Positions 6,894 through 13,423 of a DNA stretch of 13,588 bases are shown here, piece by piece. The notes below the pieces were generated by a model that searched no databases, was not told the DNA's origin, and worked only from the letters and a program-made list of their open reading frames with translations. Each line of letters opens with the position of its first letter. Position 1 is the first letter of the stretch. The stretch is from NCBI GenBank assembly GCA_910577735.1, contig CAJTOO010000050.1:1-13588 (forward strand), read 5' to 3'. The translations under genes and the position numbers were made by a program. This DNA comes from an uncultured Lachnospiraceae bacterium. GTDB taxonomy: Bacteria > Bacillota > Clostridia > Lachnospirales > Lachnospiraceae.

Positions 6894-7672
6894 TGAAAAA
6901 GCGGGAAGGATATTTTCGGACAGAAATCAGCCGCCTGTTCCATAATAAGGGGTTTTACTTTTCTGTTATGGGAATCGTCATGATTCTATTCTTATCGGCA
7001 AATGACGGGATGGGAAACATGGGAGGCTCCGTTTTGTCATCTGTGCTGCTGTCCTCCTATGATGCGGGATTTCTGGCGGCTTTTTCCCTGGCGGCAATGC
7101 CATATGCGGCATCGTTTACGGATGATCTGGAATATAACTACGCAAAGTACCTGGTCATCCGCGGAAGCTATGGAAAATATGTTTTTTCAAAAATGCTGGT
7201 GATCTTCCTTTCTTCCATGCTGGCAATGGGAATCGGCATCACCTGTTTTTCCATGCTGTGTTCCCTGGGGCTGCCGTGGGCAGATGAGGGGATGATGGAA
7301 TACATATTGATGTATGGGGGATACCGTTCTTTTTTAGGGCAGGGGCAGTATCTGCTGTGGTTTTTGCTCTATGGGATGCAGTGGGGGATTTTTGCTGGAA
7401 TCCTGTCAATGGCGGCAGCGTTTTTGTCGCTTTTCTGGCCGAATAAGCTGCTGGTATTTTCCGCACCGGTTTTGCTTTACCAGATATTGATTGAATTTGG
7501 CGCGGACAGCTTCCGGAAGATATCTGCATTTGACCCGCGTGTGGTCTTTGACGCAAGGCATAATATCTGGGACAGTGATTTGAAAATGCTTGCATGGGCG
7601 TTTTTGCTTGGGGCAGCGGCATGGCTGCTCCTTGGCTTTGCAGGCGTGCTGCAGTCAAAAAGGAGGATATGA
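6893..7672 (+). CDS. ABC-2-type transporter membrane subunit, first permease, 259 aa
   Basis: A polytopic membrane protein with about six hydrophobic segments, roughly at residues 20-36, 46-72, 98-126, 151-181, 185-200 and 231-254. A cytoplasmic, basic N-terminus (KKREGYFRTEISRLFHNKG) precedes the first segment, as is common in ABC-2 permeases. The start is GTG 6893, sharing one base with the upstream TAG, with GGAGG (6878-6882) ten bases before it. No ATPase domain is present; energy must come from the ATPase at 8548. The sequence differs clearly from the second permease, so the transporter would be a heterodimer in the membrane. The family is inferred from topology and context, not from a diagnostic motif. 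Confidence 0.8.
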   Translation: MKKREGYFRTEISRLFHNKGFYFSVMGIVMILFLSANDGMGNMGGSVLSSVLLSSYDAGFLAAFSLAAMPYAASFTDDLEYNYAKYLVIRGSYGKYVFSKMLVIFLSSMLAMGIGITCFSMLCSLGLPWADEGMMEYILMYGGYRSFLGQGQYLLWFLLYGMQWGIFAGILSMAAAFLSLFWPNKLLVFSAPVLLYQILIEFGADSFRKISAFDPRVVFDARHNIWDSDLKMLAWAFLLGAAAWLLLGFAGVLQSKRRI

Positions 7673-7674
7673 GC

Positions 7675-8535
7675 ATGGCAGGATATTTCCGGCTTTTACG
7701 GCAGATGTTTACAGAAAGGGTATTCAGTCCAAGGACTTATGTAGTTGCAGTTTTACAGGGGGTCATGCTGCATCTGTATACGAGGCCTGTGGTGGAGTTT
7801 TCAAAAGATATGGGATATGCGGCAGCGCCGTGGGTATATCCGTTTATCCTGTCAAATATTTTCTTTTTATTGTTATTTATGATTGGGATTATTTACTGTT
7901 TTTCAGACGTTCCATTTATGCAGTATAAAAATATGTATCAGGTAATCCGTACAGGAAGGCGCAGATGGGCGGCAGGCCAGATCGGTGTGATCCTTGCACA
8001 GTCGTTTTTGATCATGGCTGTAAATGTATTTTTCAGCATGGTTTTATTAAGCGGGACATGTGAGTTTACCCTGGATTGGGGAAAACTGTACCATACGCTG
8101 GCATTGACGGGCAGCCCGGAAGAATACCGGTTTCTGTTTGCCTTTTCCTATGAAACCATGCAGATGTTTACGCCGTTTGAACTGATTGTCCTGACGGTGG
8201 TCATCGGTACTTTGGAAATCGGCTTTATGGGTCTTTTTATGTTCGCTGTCAGTATTTATATCAACAGGAGCGCAGCGGTCACGGCGGCATTTGTCATGGT
8301 GCTTCTGATCTATCTGGTTGAGAATATCCATCCGCTGTTAAGGGAGAAGATGGCAATGTTCGTCCCTGTAAACTGGATGAGGGTGACACAGATTGGCGTG
8401 AAATTACATGACAGCTTTATCCAGCCGCCGGTTTTTTATATGCTGATGGCGTTGGCGGCTGGAATTGCAGTATGTGCTGTCCTGATATTGATAAAAATAA
8501 GAAAAATGGAGTTTCAATGGTACAAAGAAGAGTAG
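7675..8535 (+). CDS. ABC-2-type transporter membrane subunit, second permease, 286 aa
   Basis: A polytopic protein with hydrophobic segments near residues 22-35, 54-77, 103-126, 168-197, 200-215 and 251-273. The N-terminal AGYFRLLRQMFTERVFSPRTY resembles in layout the start of the first permease (basic, aromatic, then membrane). An AGGAGG at 7661-7666 is eight bases before ATG 7675 but only two before ATG 7669, so 7675 is preferred although 7669 would overlap the previous stop. The open frame extends further upstream inside the first permease gene, but this part is only a shadow. Two bases separate it from the first permease and 12 from the ATPase, which argues for a single transcript and a single complex. 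Confidence 0.8.
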   Translation: MAGYFRLLRQMFTERVFSPRTYVVAVLQGVMLHLYTRPVVEFSKDMGYAAAPWVYPFILSNIFFLLLFMIGIIYCFSDVPFMQYKNMYQVIRTGRRRWAAGQIGVILAQSFLIMAVNVFFSMVLLSGTCEFTLDWGKLYHTLALTGSPEEYRFLFAFSYETMQMFTPFELIVLTVVIGTLEIGFMGLFMFAVSIYINRSAAVTAAFVMVLLIYLVENIHPLLREKMAMFVPVNWMRVTQIGVKLHDSFIQPPVFYMLMALAAGIAVCAVLILIKIRKMEFQWYKEE

Positions 8536-8547
8536 GGAGGCGTCTGG

Positions 8548-9198
8548 ATGGAACAGTTTTTGATTGAGGTGAAAAATGTAAGCAAGTCATTTAAGGGGAT
8601 TTGTGTACTGAACGACGTAAACATGACCTGCAGAAGCGGAAAGATATATGGGATCGTTGGATATAACGGCTCCGGGAAAACCGTGTTATTCAAATGTATC
8701 TGTGGTTTTCTTCATGTGGATTCAGGGGAAATATCAGTGAATGGGAGAGAGATGGGAAAGGAGATAGATATGCTTGAACATGCAGGGATCATCATTGAGG
8801 AACCTGGTTATATCCGCAGCCTGTCAGGATACCGCAATCTGGAATATTTATACCGTATCACCCATAAAAAAGATCCGGCGGCCATTCATTCCATCATGCT
8901 GAAGGTCGGTCTTGACCCGCAGTCCAGGAAAAAGGTGTGCCATTATTCGCTGGGAATGCGCCAGCGGCTGGCAATCGCCCAGGCCACAATGGAAAACCAG
9001 GCGATTTTGATCTTAGATGAACCGATGAATGGACTTGACAAGGATGGGGTTGCGGAAATGAGAAAATTTTTTCTGGAGCAGAAAGGGATGGGTAAACTGA
9101 TTCTTTTAGCCAGCCATAATAAAGATGACATCGAGCTGCTCTGTGACGAAGTATATGAGATGGATCACGGTATGCTGCAGAAAGTAACGGGTGATTGA
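8548..9198 (+). CDS. ABC transporter ATP-binding protein (BcrA/lantibiotic-immunity type), 216 aa
   Basis: The motor subunit for the two permeases upstream. Walker A is GYNGSGKT (residues 38-45), the signature is YSLGMRQR (133-140), Walker B is AILILDEP (152-159) with the catalytic E158, and the switch histidine is H190 in LLASHNKDD. In place of the usual Q-loop glutamine the segment reads IIIEEPGY (81-88), a feature typical of the BcrA/lantibiotic-immunity ATPases. The length is short for an ABC ATPase, which also fits this group. GGGAGG (8535-8540) is seven bases upstream. It is the last gene of the operon. The combination with a GHKL/LytTR system and a lipoprotein supports a role in handling an antimicrobial peptide or similar compound (inference). 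Confidence 0.92.
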   Translation: MEQFLIEVKNVSKSFKGICVLNDVNMTCRSGKIYGIVGYNGSGKTVLFKCICGFLHVDSGEISVNGREMGKEIDMLEHAGIIIEEPGYIRSLSGYRNLEYLYRITHKKDPAAIHSIMLKVGLDPQSRKKVCHYSLGMRQRLAIAQATMENQAILILDEPMNGLDKDGVAEMRKFFLEQKGMGKLILLASHNKDDIELLCDEVYEMDHGMLQKVTGD

Positions 9199-9219
9199 GT
9201 GAATCAGAAGGTAAATAAA

Positions 9220-9291
9220 ATGGCTAAGAATGAACGATTTAAGATAGTTTATTCACAAGGGACTGTTGATGTAACGCAAATTTTGGTTTGA
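9220..9291 (+). pseudogene. DUF6440-like N-terminal fragment, 23 codons
   Basis: ATG 9220 opens a 23-codon frame (KNERFKIVYSQGTVDVTQIL in its core) that resembles the start of DUF6440 proteins, small proteins common in gut clostridial mobile DNA. It stops at TGA 9289-9291, right after the position where relatives continue with a DKETG-like segment, so the rest has been deleted. It lies 21 bases after the ATPase stop with only a weak ribosome binding site. The family match is from memory of the motif and should be treated as moderate. Confidence 0.45.
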
Positions 9292-9521
9292 GGGGCGGTT
9301 ATTCATTGTGGATAACTGCCTGTTCAGTCATTTCGCTGAAAGAGAAATTTATAGGTGCCTATCAACATGAAAAGTAAAGCCGTTCCTTTAGCTGGGAAAA
9401 GCCTTCGGAATCAGACCTTGCAATAGTACGGTAAATATCTTATAGAAGTTTTTGAATTCTATAATTTGCCCCAATGTTTTTACTGGTGATATTCTTATTG
9501 CATTATCAGGGAGGTGGTTGC
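9292..9521. other. Intergenic stretch with one hairpin and a weak promoter candidate
   Basis: A nine-pair hairpin, GGCGGTTAT (9294-9302) with ATAACTGCC (9312-9320), lies directly after the DUF6440-like fragment; it has no U-tract after it. A TATAAT at 9460-9465 lies 57 bases before the second regulator copy, but no -35 box is seen 16-18 bp upstream. A frame opening at 9452 runs into the regulator frame but has no ribosome binding site. Nothing else is supported here. Confidence 0.4.
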
Positions 9522-10023
9522 ATGGGAAATTAGTTGTACTCGACATATCGGAATCTGGAAAACAGATAGGGAAAAAGCTATTCGTTTTATTGGATGAGAA
9601 ACAGAAAACGGATCTTGCTACATTTGTTTTGGAAAGAAAGGAAGAAAAAAATAATTTTTCAGAAATTTCATTCCAGATACAAGATGCCATTGTCGAAGAA
9701 ACAAATACCAGGATGCATTTTACAGAAATTCATGAGGGTGGTCTATATTTCTGTTCGGAGCAGAGAAAAGTAACTGTTTGCGGACAGGAGATAGATTGAC
9801 GGCGAAAGAATTCGATGCACTTCATCTGCTGATTACTAACAGAAAACGCGTCATGACCTTTGAGACTATCTCCTGCCAGGTGTGGGGAGAGGAATATATA
9901 GGTGTTTCTGTAAAAGCAATCCATAACCTTATGAGCCGCCTGCGCCAAAAACTGCAAATAAAGCCTGATGTGCCGGAATATATTGTCAGTATCCGCGGCG
10001 TCGGATATAAGTTTGAACCATGA
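9522..10023 (+). pseudogene. Winged-helix regulator, copy 2: full length but with two -1 frame breaks
   Basis: GGGAGG (9509-9514) and a seven-base spacer lead to ATG GGA AAT TAG (9522-9533), identical to copy 1. The protein continues in the -1 frame (LVVLDISESGKQIGKKLF...) to TGA 9797-9799, giving an N-terminal part of about 90 residues of unknown fold. A second -1 shift at 9795-9797 is needed to enter the C-terminal winged-helix domain (TAKEFDALHLL...). The N-terminal part corresponds to the same region of copy 1 along its whole length. If the first break is bridged by ribosomal -1 slippage on GGGAAAT and the second by re-initiation, a functional regulator could still be made. The simpler reading is a decaying gene. 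This copy lies just downstream of the transporter cluster. Confidence 0.6.
9796..10023 (+). CDS. Winged-helix (OmpR/PhoB-type) DNA-binding domain, possibly made separately, 75 aa
   Basis: This frame encodes a complete Trans_reg_C domain: the LTAKEFDALHLL helix, the VWGEEY segment, the recognition helix region VKAIHNLMSRLRQKL and the terminal wing motif YIVSIRGVGYKFEP. A TTG at 9796-9798 overlaps the TGA (9797-9799) of the upstream frame as TTGA, and AGGAG (9786-9790) lies five bases before it. Coupled re-initiation could therefore yield the DNA-binding domain alone; an alternative TTG at 9778 has no better site. Such a domain would bind DNA without the upstream module. The domain itself is confidently identified; independent expression is an inference. 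Confidence 0.65.
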   Translation: MTAKEFDALHLLITNRKRVMTFETISCQVWGEEYIGVSVKAIHNLMSRLRQKLQIKPDVPEYIVSIRGVGYKFEP

Positions 10024-10390
10024 GAGGAAATAAGATAAATTTACGTTATAATGAGAAAAAACTGATAGAAACCTTAAACTAAACCAGGAATTCCGACTGC
10101 TATAATGAGCCGGAACGGAGGAGGGGATTTACAGTATAATTTAACCCATTAGGCTCCCCCGGATAGGGGCAGTGGTGGATATCAGAAAAATATATAGCGC
10201 CGAAAGACAACATGACAGTAGAATCTATTTAAACGTCGTAGCCCAGAAAGCTGCGGCGTTTTTTGGTTCGACAGATTCAGCCATTTACCTACTGCCATCA
10301 TCAATGTATTTCAAAATAGATAATTATAAAAATAGGCAAGCTTTTTGGGGTGCAAAATGCTATTGTGAATAATTCTATAAGAGATAGAAA
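10024..10390. other. Gene-free region between regulator copy 2 and the chimeric ATPase gene
   Basis: Three TATAAT hexamers (10047-10052, 10101-10106, 10135-10140) occur, none with a good -35 box at the right distance. A C-run followed by a G-run near 10153-10168 could form a short hairpin. An open frame from 10172 to 10372 is crossed by the terminator at 10232-10264 and has no family resemblance, so it is not called as a gene. Between the terminator and 10390 I see only AT-rich sequence. Confidence 0.4.
10232..10264 (+). terminator. Intrinsic terminator in the intergenic region
   Basis: AACGTCGTAGC (10232-10242) pairs with GCTGCGGCGTT (10250-10260) over 11 positions with two G-T pairs and a seven-base loop, followed by six T residues (10259-10264). 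No complete gene lies directly upstream; it is about 210 bases after the winged-helix stop. It may end that transcript or belong to a lost gene, or to a short leader RNA started from one of the upstream -10 boxes. Confidence 0.8.
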
Positions 10391-10419
10391 ATGAATGTAA
10401 AAGAAAGGTACAAGAATTA

Positions 10420-11565
10420 TTGAAATATTGCTCATCTTACCAAGGGCACTCCTATATGGTAGACGAGCGGCGTATAGATGAAACGTTTCGGGTTGTGCTG
10501 TCGGAGGAAACAGAGATAATAGAGAATTTAGAGCATTTGCATTTTATTTTGCTTACTGGCGAGGCAGGAGACGGGAAATCGCACCTTTTGAGGAGCTTAG
10601 GGCAGCGGCTTTCAGACTATCGTTTTCAAATTTACCAGGATTTTTCCGCCCTCCCGGAGGAAAAATGGGCAATGCCAATTGATGACAGGCAAGAGCCGGG
10701 TATAAAAGAACTCATAAAGTTGATAGTGGATATCATAGAGGGAAAGTCAGAGCAACGGATTATCATCACGGCGAATGTGGGGATATTTACCAAAAGAGTC
10801 TTTATGTACCATGAACAGTTACTTGATATGTTAAATAAGAAGAATGACGGGGTTAAGATTAATAATTTTGAAAAAAGGAATCTTGCCGATGATAGAGATG
10901 CATTCCAACAAATTGTGGAATCTTTTTATACATATGATGGAAAAGAATGTCAGGATAATGAATGTAAGCAGTGGAGGCATTGTGCATATGAAAAAAATAT
11001 TGATTTTTTGAAATCAACGTCAGGTATAATGGCCAGCCTGCGGGACAATGTGGCTATGGTCCTGCAGAAGAATGTGCTGTTTTCCGGTACAATCAAGGAA
11101 AACCTGCGGTGGGGAAAGGAAGACGCCACGGATGAGGAGATTGTCCGTGCCTGCCGTCTTGCCCAGGCGGACGAATTCATCCGGGATTTCCCGGCCGGAT
11201 ATGATACACGTATCGAACGGGGCGGGGCAAATGTATCCGGAGGACAGAAGCAGAGGCTATGCATTGCCAGGGCGCTTTTGAAGAAACCGAAGATATTGAT
11301 CCTGGATGATTCCACCAGCGCTGTGGACACCAAAACGGACGCACTGATCCGCAGGGCATTCCGGGAGGAGATACCGGATACCACGAAGATTATCATAGCC
11401 CAGAGGATCTCATCCATCCAGGATGCGGACAGGATCCTGGTATTTGACAGCGGCAGGATGGAGGCAGCGGGCACCCATGAGGAGCTGCTGGAAAGCTGCC
11501 CGATCTACAGGGAGATCTACGAATCACAGACAAAGGAGGGCGGCGATGATGAAAGCGGGAAATAA
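10420..11565 (+). CDS. Chimeric gene: P-loop ATPase N-terminus fused in frame to the C-terminal half of an ABC exporter ATPase
   Basis: Residues 1 to about 203 belong to a P-loop ATPase with Walker A GEAGDGKS (47-54), a strand IIITANVGIF (114-123) and a cysteine cluster C177-x4-C182-x5-C188. The layout recalls DptF-type ATPases of DNA phosphorothioation-linked defence, but this is a weak identification. From about residue 205 (SLRDNVAMVLQKN) the protein is the rear part of an ABC exporter nucleotide-binding domain: signature VSGGQ (272-276), Walker B KILILDD with D297 in place of the catalytic glutamate, and Q328 in place of the switch histidine. The membrane domain and the Walker A of the exporter are missing. 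DNA is AT-rich before about 11030 and GC-rich after it. A TTG at 10420 opens the frame; a ten-codon frame from ATG 10391 (MNVKERYKNY) ends in TGA overlapping it as TTGA, so the original start was probably 10391 with one base since lost. The product is unlikely to act as a transporter subunit. Confidence 0.8.
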   Translation: MKYCSSYQGHSYMVDERRIDETFRVVLSEETEIIENLEHLHFILLTGEAGDGKSHLLRSLGQRLSDYRFQIYQDFSALPEEKWAMPIDDRQEPGIKELIKLIVDIIEGKSEQRIIITANVGIFTKRVFMYHEQLLDMLNKKNDGVKINNFEKRNLADDRDAFQQIVESFYTYDGKECQDNECKQWRHCAYEKNIDFLKSTSGIMASLRDNVAMVLQKNVLFSGTIKENLRWGKEDATDEEIVRACRLAQADEFIRDFPAGYDTRIERGGANVSGGQKQRLCIARALLKKPKILILDDSTSAVDTKTDALIRRAFREEIPDTTKIIIAQRISSIQDADRILVFDSGRMEAAGTHEELLESCPIYREIYESQTKEGGDDESGK

Positions 11566-13423
11566 GAAGAGCATGGGGGCGACCCTGAAGCGTCTGATTG
11601 CGTATGTCCTGAAACAGTATAAGTGGCAGTGCCTGCTTGTGGCATTGTGCATCCTGGTCAGCACCGCCGCGAATATCGGCGGCACCCTGTTCATGAGGAA
11701 CCTGATTGACGATTATATCCTGCCTTTCGTGAACCAGGCCCGTCCTGATCTGGCCCCTCTTTTACGGGCATTATTGGTGATGGCGGTGGTTTACTACACG
11801 GGGGTGTTCTGTACCTGGGCCTATAACTTCATCATGATTTATGTGTCACAGGGAATGCTGAAGACCGTGAGGGACGACCTGTTTGGCCATATGGAGCGCC
11901 TGCCGGTCCGATATTTCGACACCAAGTCCCACGGGGACATCATGAGCATCTATACCAATGATACGGACACCCTGCGGCAGGTGATCAGCCAGAGCATGCC
12001 CCAGATGCTGTCCGCGGTGATCACGATTGTGGGCGTATTTGTCTCCATGCTGATCCTGAGCCCGCCCCTGACCCTGATCACCGTGGCGATGGTCGTCTGC
12101 ATGGTATTCGCCACCAGGTCCATCTCCTCGAAGAGCGGATATTATTTCGTGAAACAGCAGACGGACGTGGGGAATTTAAACGGATACATAGAGGAAATGA
12201 TGGAAGGCCAGAAGGTAGTGAAGGTGTTCTGCCATGAAGAGGCCTGCGTACAGGATTTTAAGGAGCTGAACGGGAAGCTGCGTGACAGCGCCAACAACGC
12301 CAACCGGTACGCCAGCATCCTGATGCCGGTGCTGGGCAATCTGGGGTATGTGAGCTACGCAGTGATCGCCATGGTGGGGGCCTGCCTGTCCATCTTCAGC
12401 GGGCGGATGACTCTTGGAACCCTGGCTTCGTTTTTACAATTTTCCCGCTCCTTCAACCAGCCCATCTCCCAGCTTTCCCAGCAGCTCAATTCCATCATCA
12501 TGGCGATTGCAGGGGCGGAGAGGATCTTCGGACTGCTGGATGAAGAGCCGGAACAGGACGGCGGATATGTAAAACTTGTGAACGCGAGATACGATGCCCG
12601 GGGGAATCTGACAGAGGTGCCGGAGCGGACAGGGATCTGGGCGTGGAAGCATTACCATAAGGCGGACGATACCACCACCTACCAGCTCATGGAGGGGGAC
12701 GTGGTATTTGACCATGTGGACTTTGGGTATACGGAAGATAAGGAGATCCTGCACGACATCGAGATCTTCGCCAGGCCGGGGCAGAAGGTGGCCTTTGTGG
12801 GAGCTACCGGTGCAGGGAAGACAACGATCACCAACCTGATCAACCGCTTTTACGATGTGCAGGACGGCAAGATCCGCTATGACGGCATCAACATCAATAA
12901 GATCAAAAAGGACGACCTGCGGCATTCCCTGGGTCTGGTACTGCAGGATACCCATCTGTTCACCGGGACTGTCATGGACAATATCCGCTATGGGAAGCTG
13001 GACGCCACGGAGGAGGAGGTCGTCCGGGCGGCAAAGCTGGCAAACGCCCATGACTTTATCATGAGGCTTCCCGATGGATACCAGACGCAGCTAAAGGGCA
13101 GCGGCAGCAGCCTTTCCCAGGGACAGAGACAGCTTTTGGCCATCGCCAGGGTGGCGGTGGCAGACCCGCCGGTGCTGATTCTGGACGAGGCCACCTCAAG
13201 CATTGACACCCGCACGGAAAAGATTGTGCAGGACGGCATGGATCGATTGATGAAAGGCAGGACGGTATTTGTGATTGCCCACAGGCTTTCCACCATCAAA
13301 AACTCGGACGTGATCATGGTACTGGATCACGGGCGGATTGTGGAACGGGGGAACCATGAGAGCCTGCTGGCGAAGAAGGGGATGTATTATCAGCTTTATA
13401 CCGGCAAGCTGGAGCAGGAGTGA
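11546..13423 (+). CDS. ABC exporter half-transporter (membrane domain plus ATPase), 625 aa
   Basis: A type IV-fold (LmrA/MsbA/TM288-like) half-exporter. The N-terminal membrane domain (about 20-330) has six segments, near residues 28-48, 75-100, 155-172, 175-190, 262-284 and 290-305. The ATPase domain has Walker A GATGAGKT (419-426), Q-loop Q467, signature LSQGQ (523-527, the usual G replaced by Q), Walker B VLILDE (543-548) with catalytic E548, and H579. An insert of about 50 residues (340-385) precedes the ATPase domain, a feature seen in several clostridial paired exporters. The start at 11546 follows AAAGGAGGG (11532-11540); an open frame extends upstream but only as a shadow of the previous gene. 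It overlaps that gene's end by 20 bases. Canonical catalytic residues here and degenerate ones upstream show that the pair was a heterodimeric exporter such as TM287/288 or LmrCD. With the partner truncated, it may be inactive or may act as a homodimer. The gene is GC-rich relative to the rest. Confidence 0.93.
   Translation: MMKAGNKKSMGATLKRLIAYVLKQYKWQCLLVALCILVSTAANIGGTLFMRNLIDDYILPFVNQARPDLAPLLRALLVMAVVYYTGVFCTWAYNFIMIYVSQGMLKTVRDDLFGHMERLPVRYFDTKSHGDIMSIYTNDTDTLRQVISQSMPQMLSAVITIVGVFVSMLILSPPLTLITVAMVVCMVFATRSISSKSGYYFVKQQTDVGNLNGYIEEMMEGQKVVKVFCHEEACVQDFKELNGKLRDSANNANRYASILMPVLGNLGYVSYAVIAMVGACLSIFSGRMTLGTLASFLQFSRSFNQPISQLSQQLNSIIMAIAGAERIFGLLDEEPEQDGGYVKLVNARYDARGNLTEVPERTGIWAWKHYHKADDTTTYQLMEGDVVFDHVDFGYTEDKEILHDIEIFARPGQKVAFVGATGAGKTTITNLINRFYDVQDGKIRYDGININKIKKDDLRHSLGLVLQDTHLFTGTVMDNIRYGKLDATEEEVVRAAKLANAHDFIMRLPDGYQTQLKGSGSSLSQGQRQLLAIARVAVADPPVLILDEATSSIDTRTEKIVQDGMDRLMKGRTVFVIAHRLSTIKNSDVIMVLDHGRIVERGNHESLLAKKGMYYQLYTGKLEQE

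Noticed and set aside
9307..9315. Perfect DnaA-box consensus on the minus strand (TTATCCACA)
   Set aside because: It is a single site within a hairpin arm and loop, with no further boxes, AT-rich unwinding element or replication gene nearby, so an origin is not supported.
10172..10372. Open frame of 66 codons upstream of the chimeric gene
   Set aside because: It is interrupted functionally by a strong intrinsic terminator at 10232-10264 and shows no recognisable domain.
12434..13051. Minus-strand open frame of 205 codons
   Set aside because: It is the reverse shadow of the GC-rich exporter gene, whose own frame has all expected motifs.
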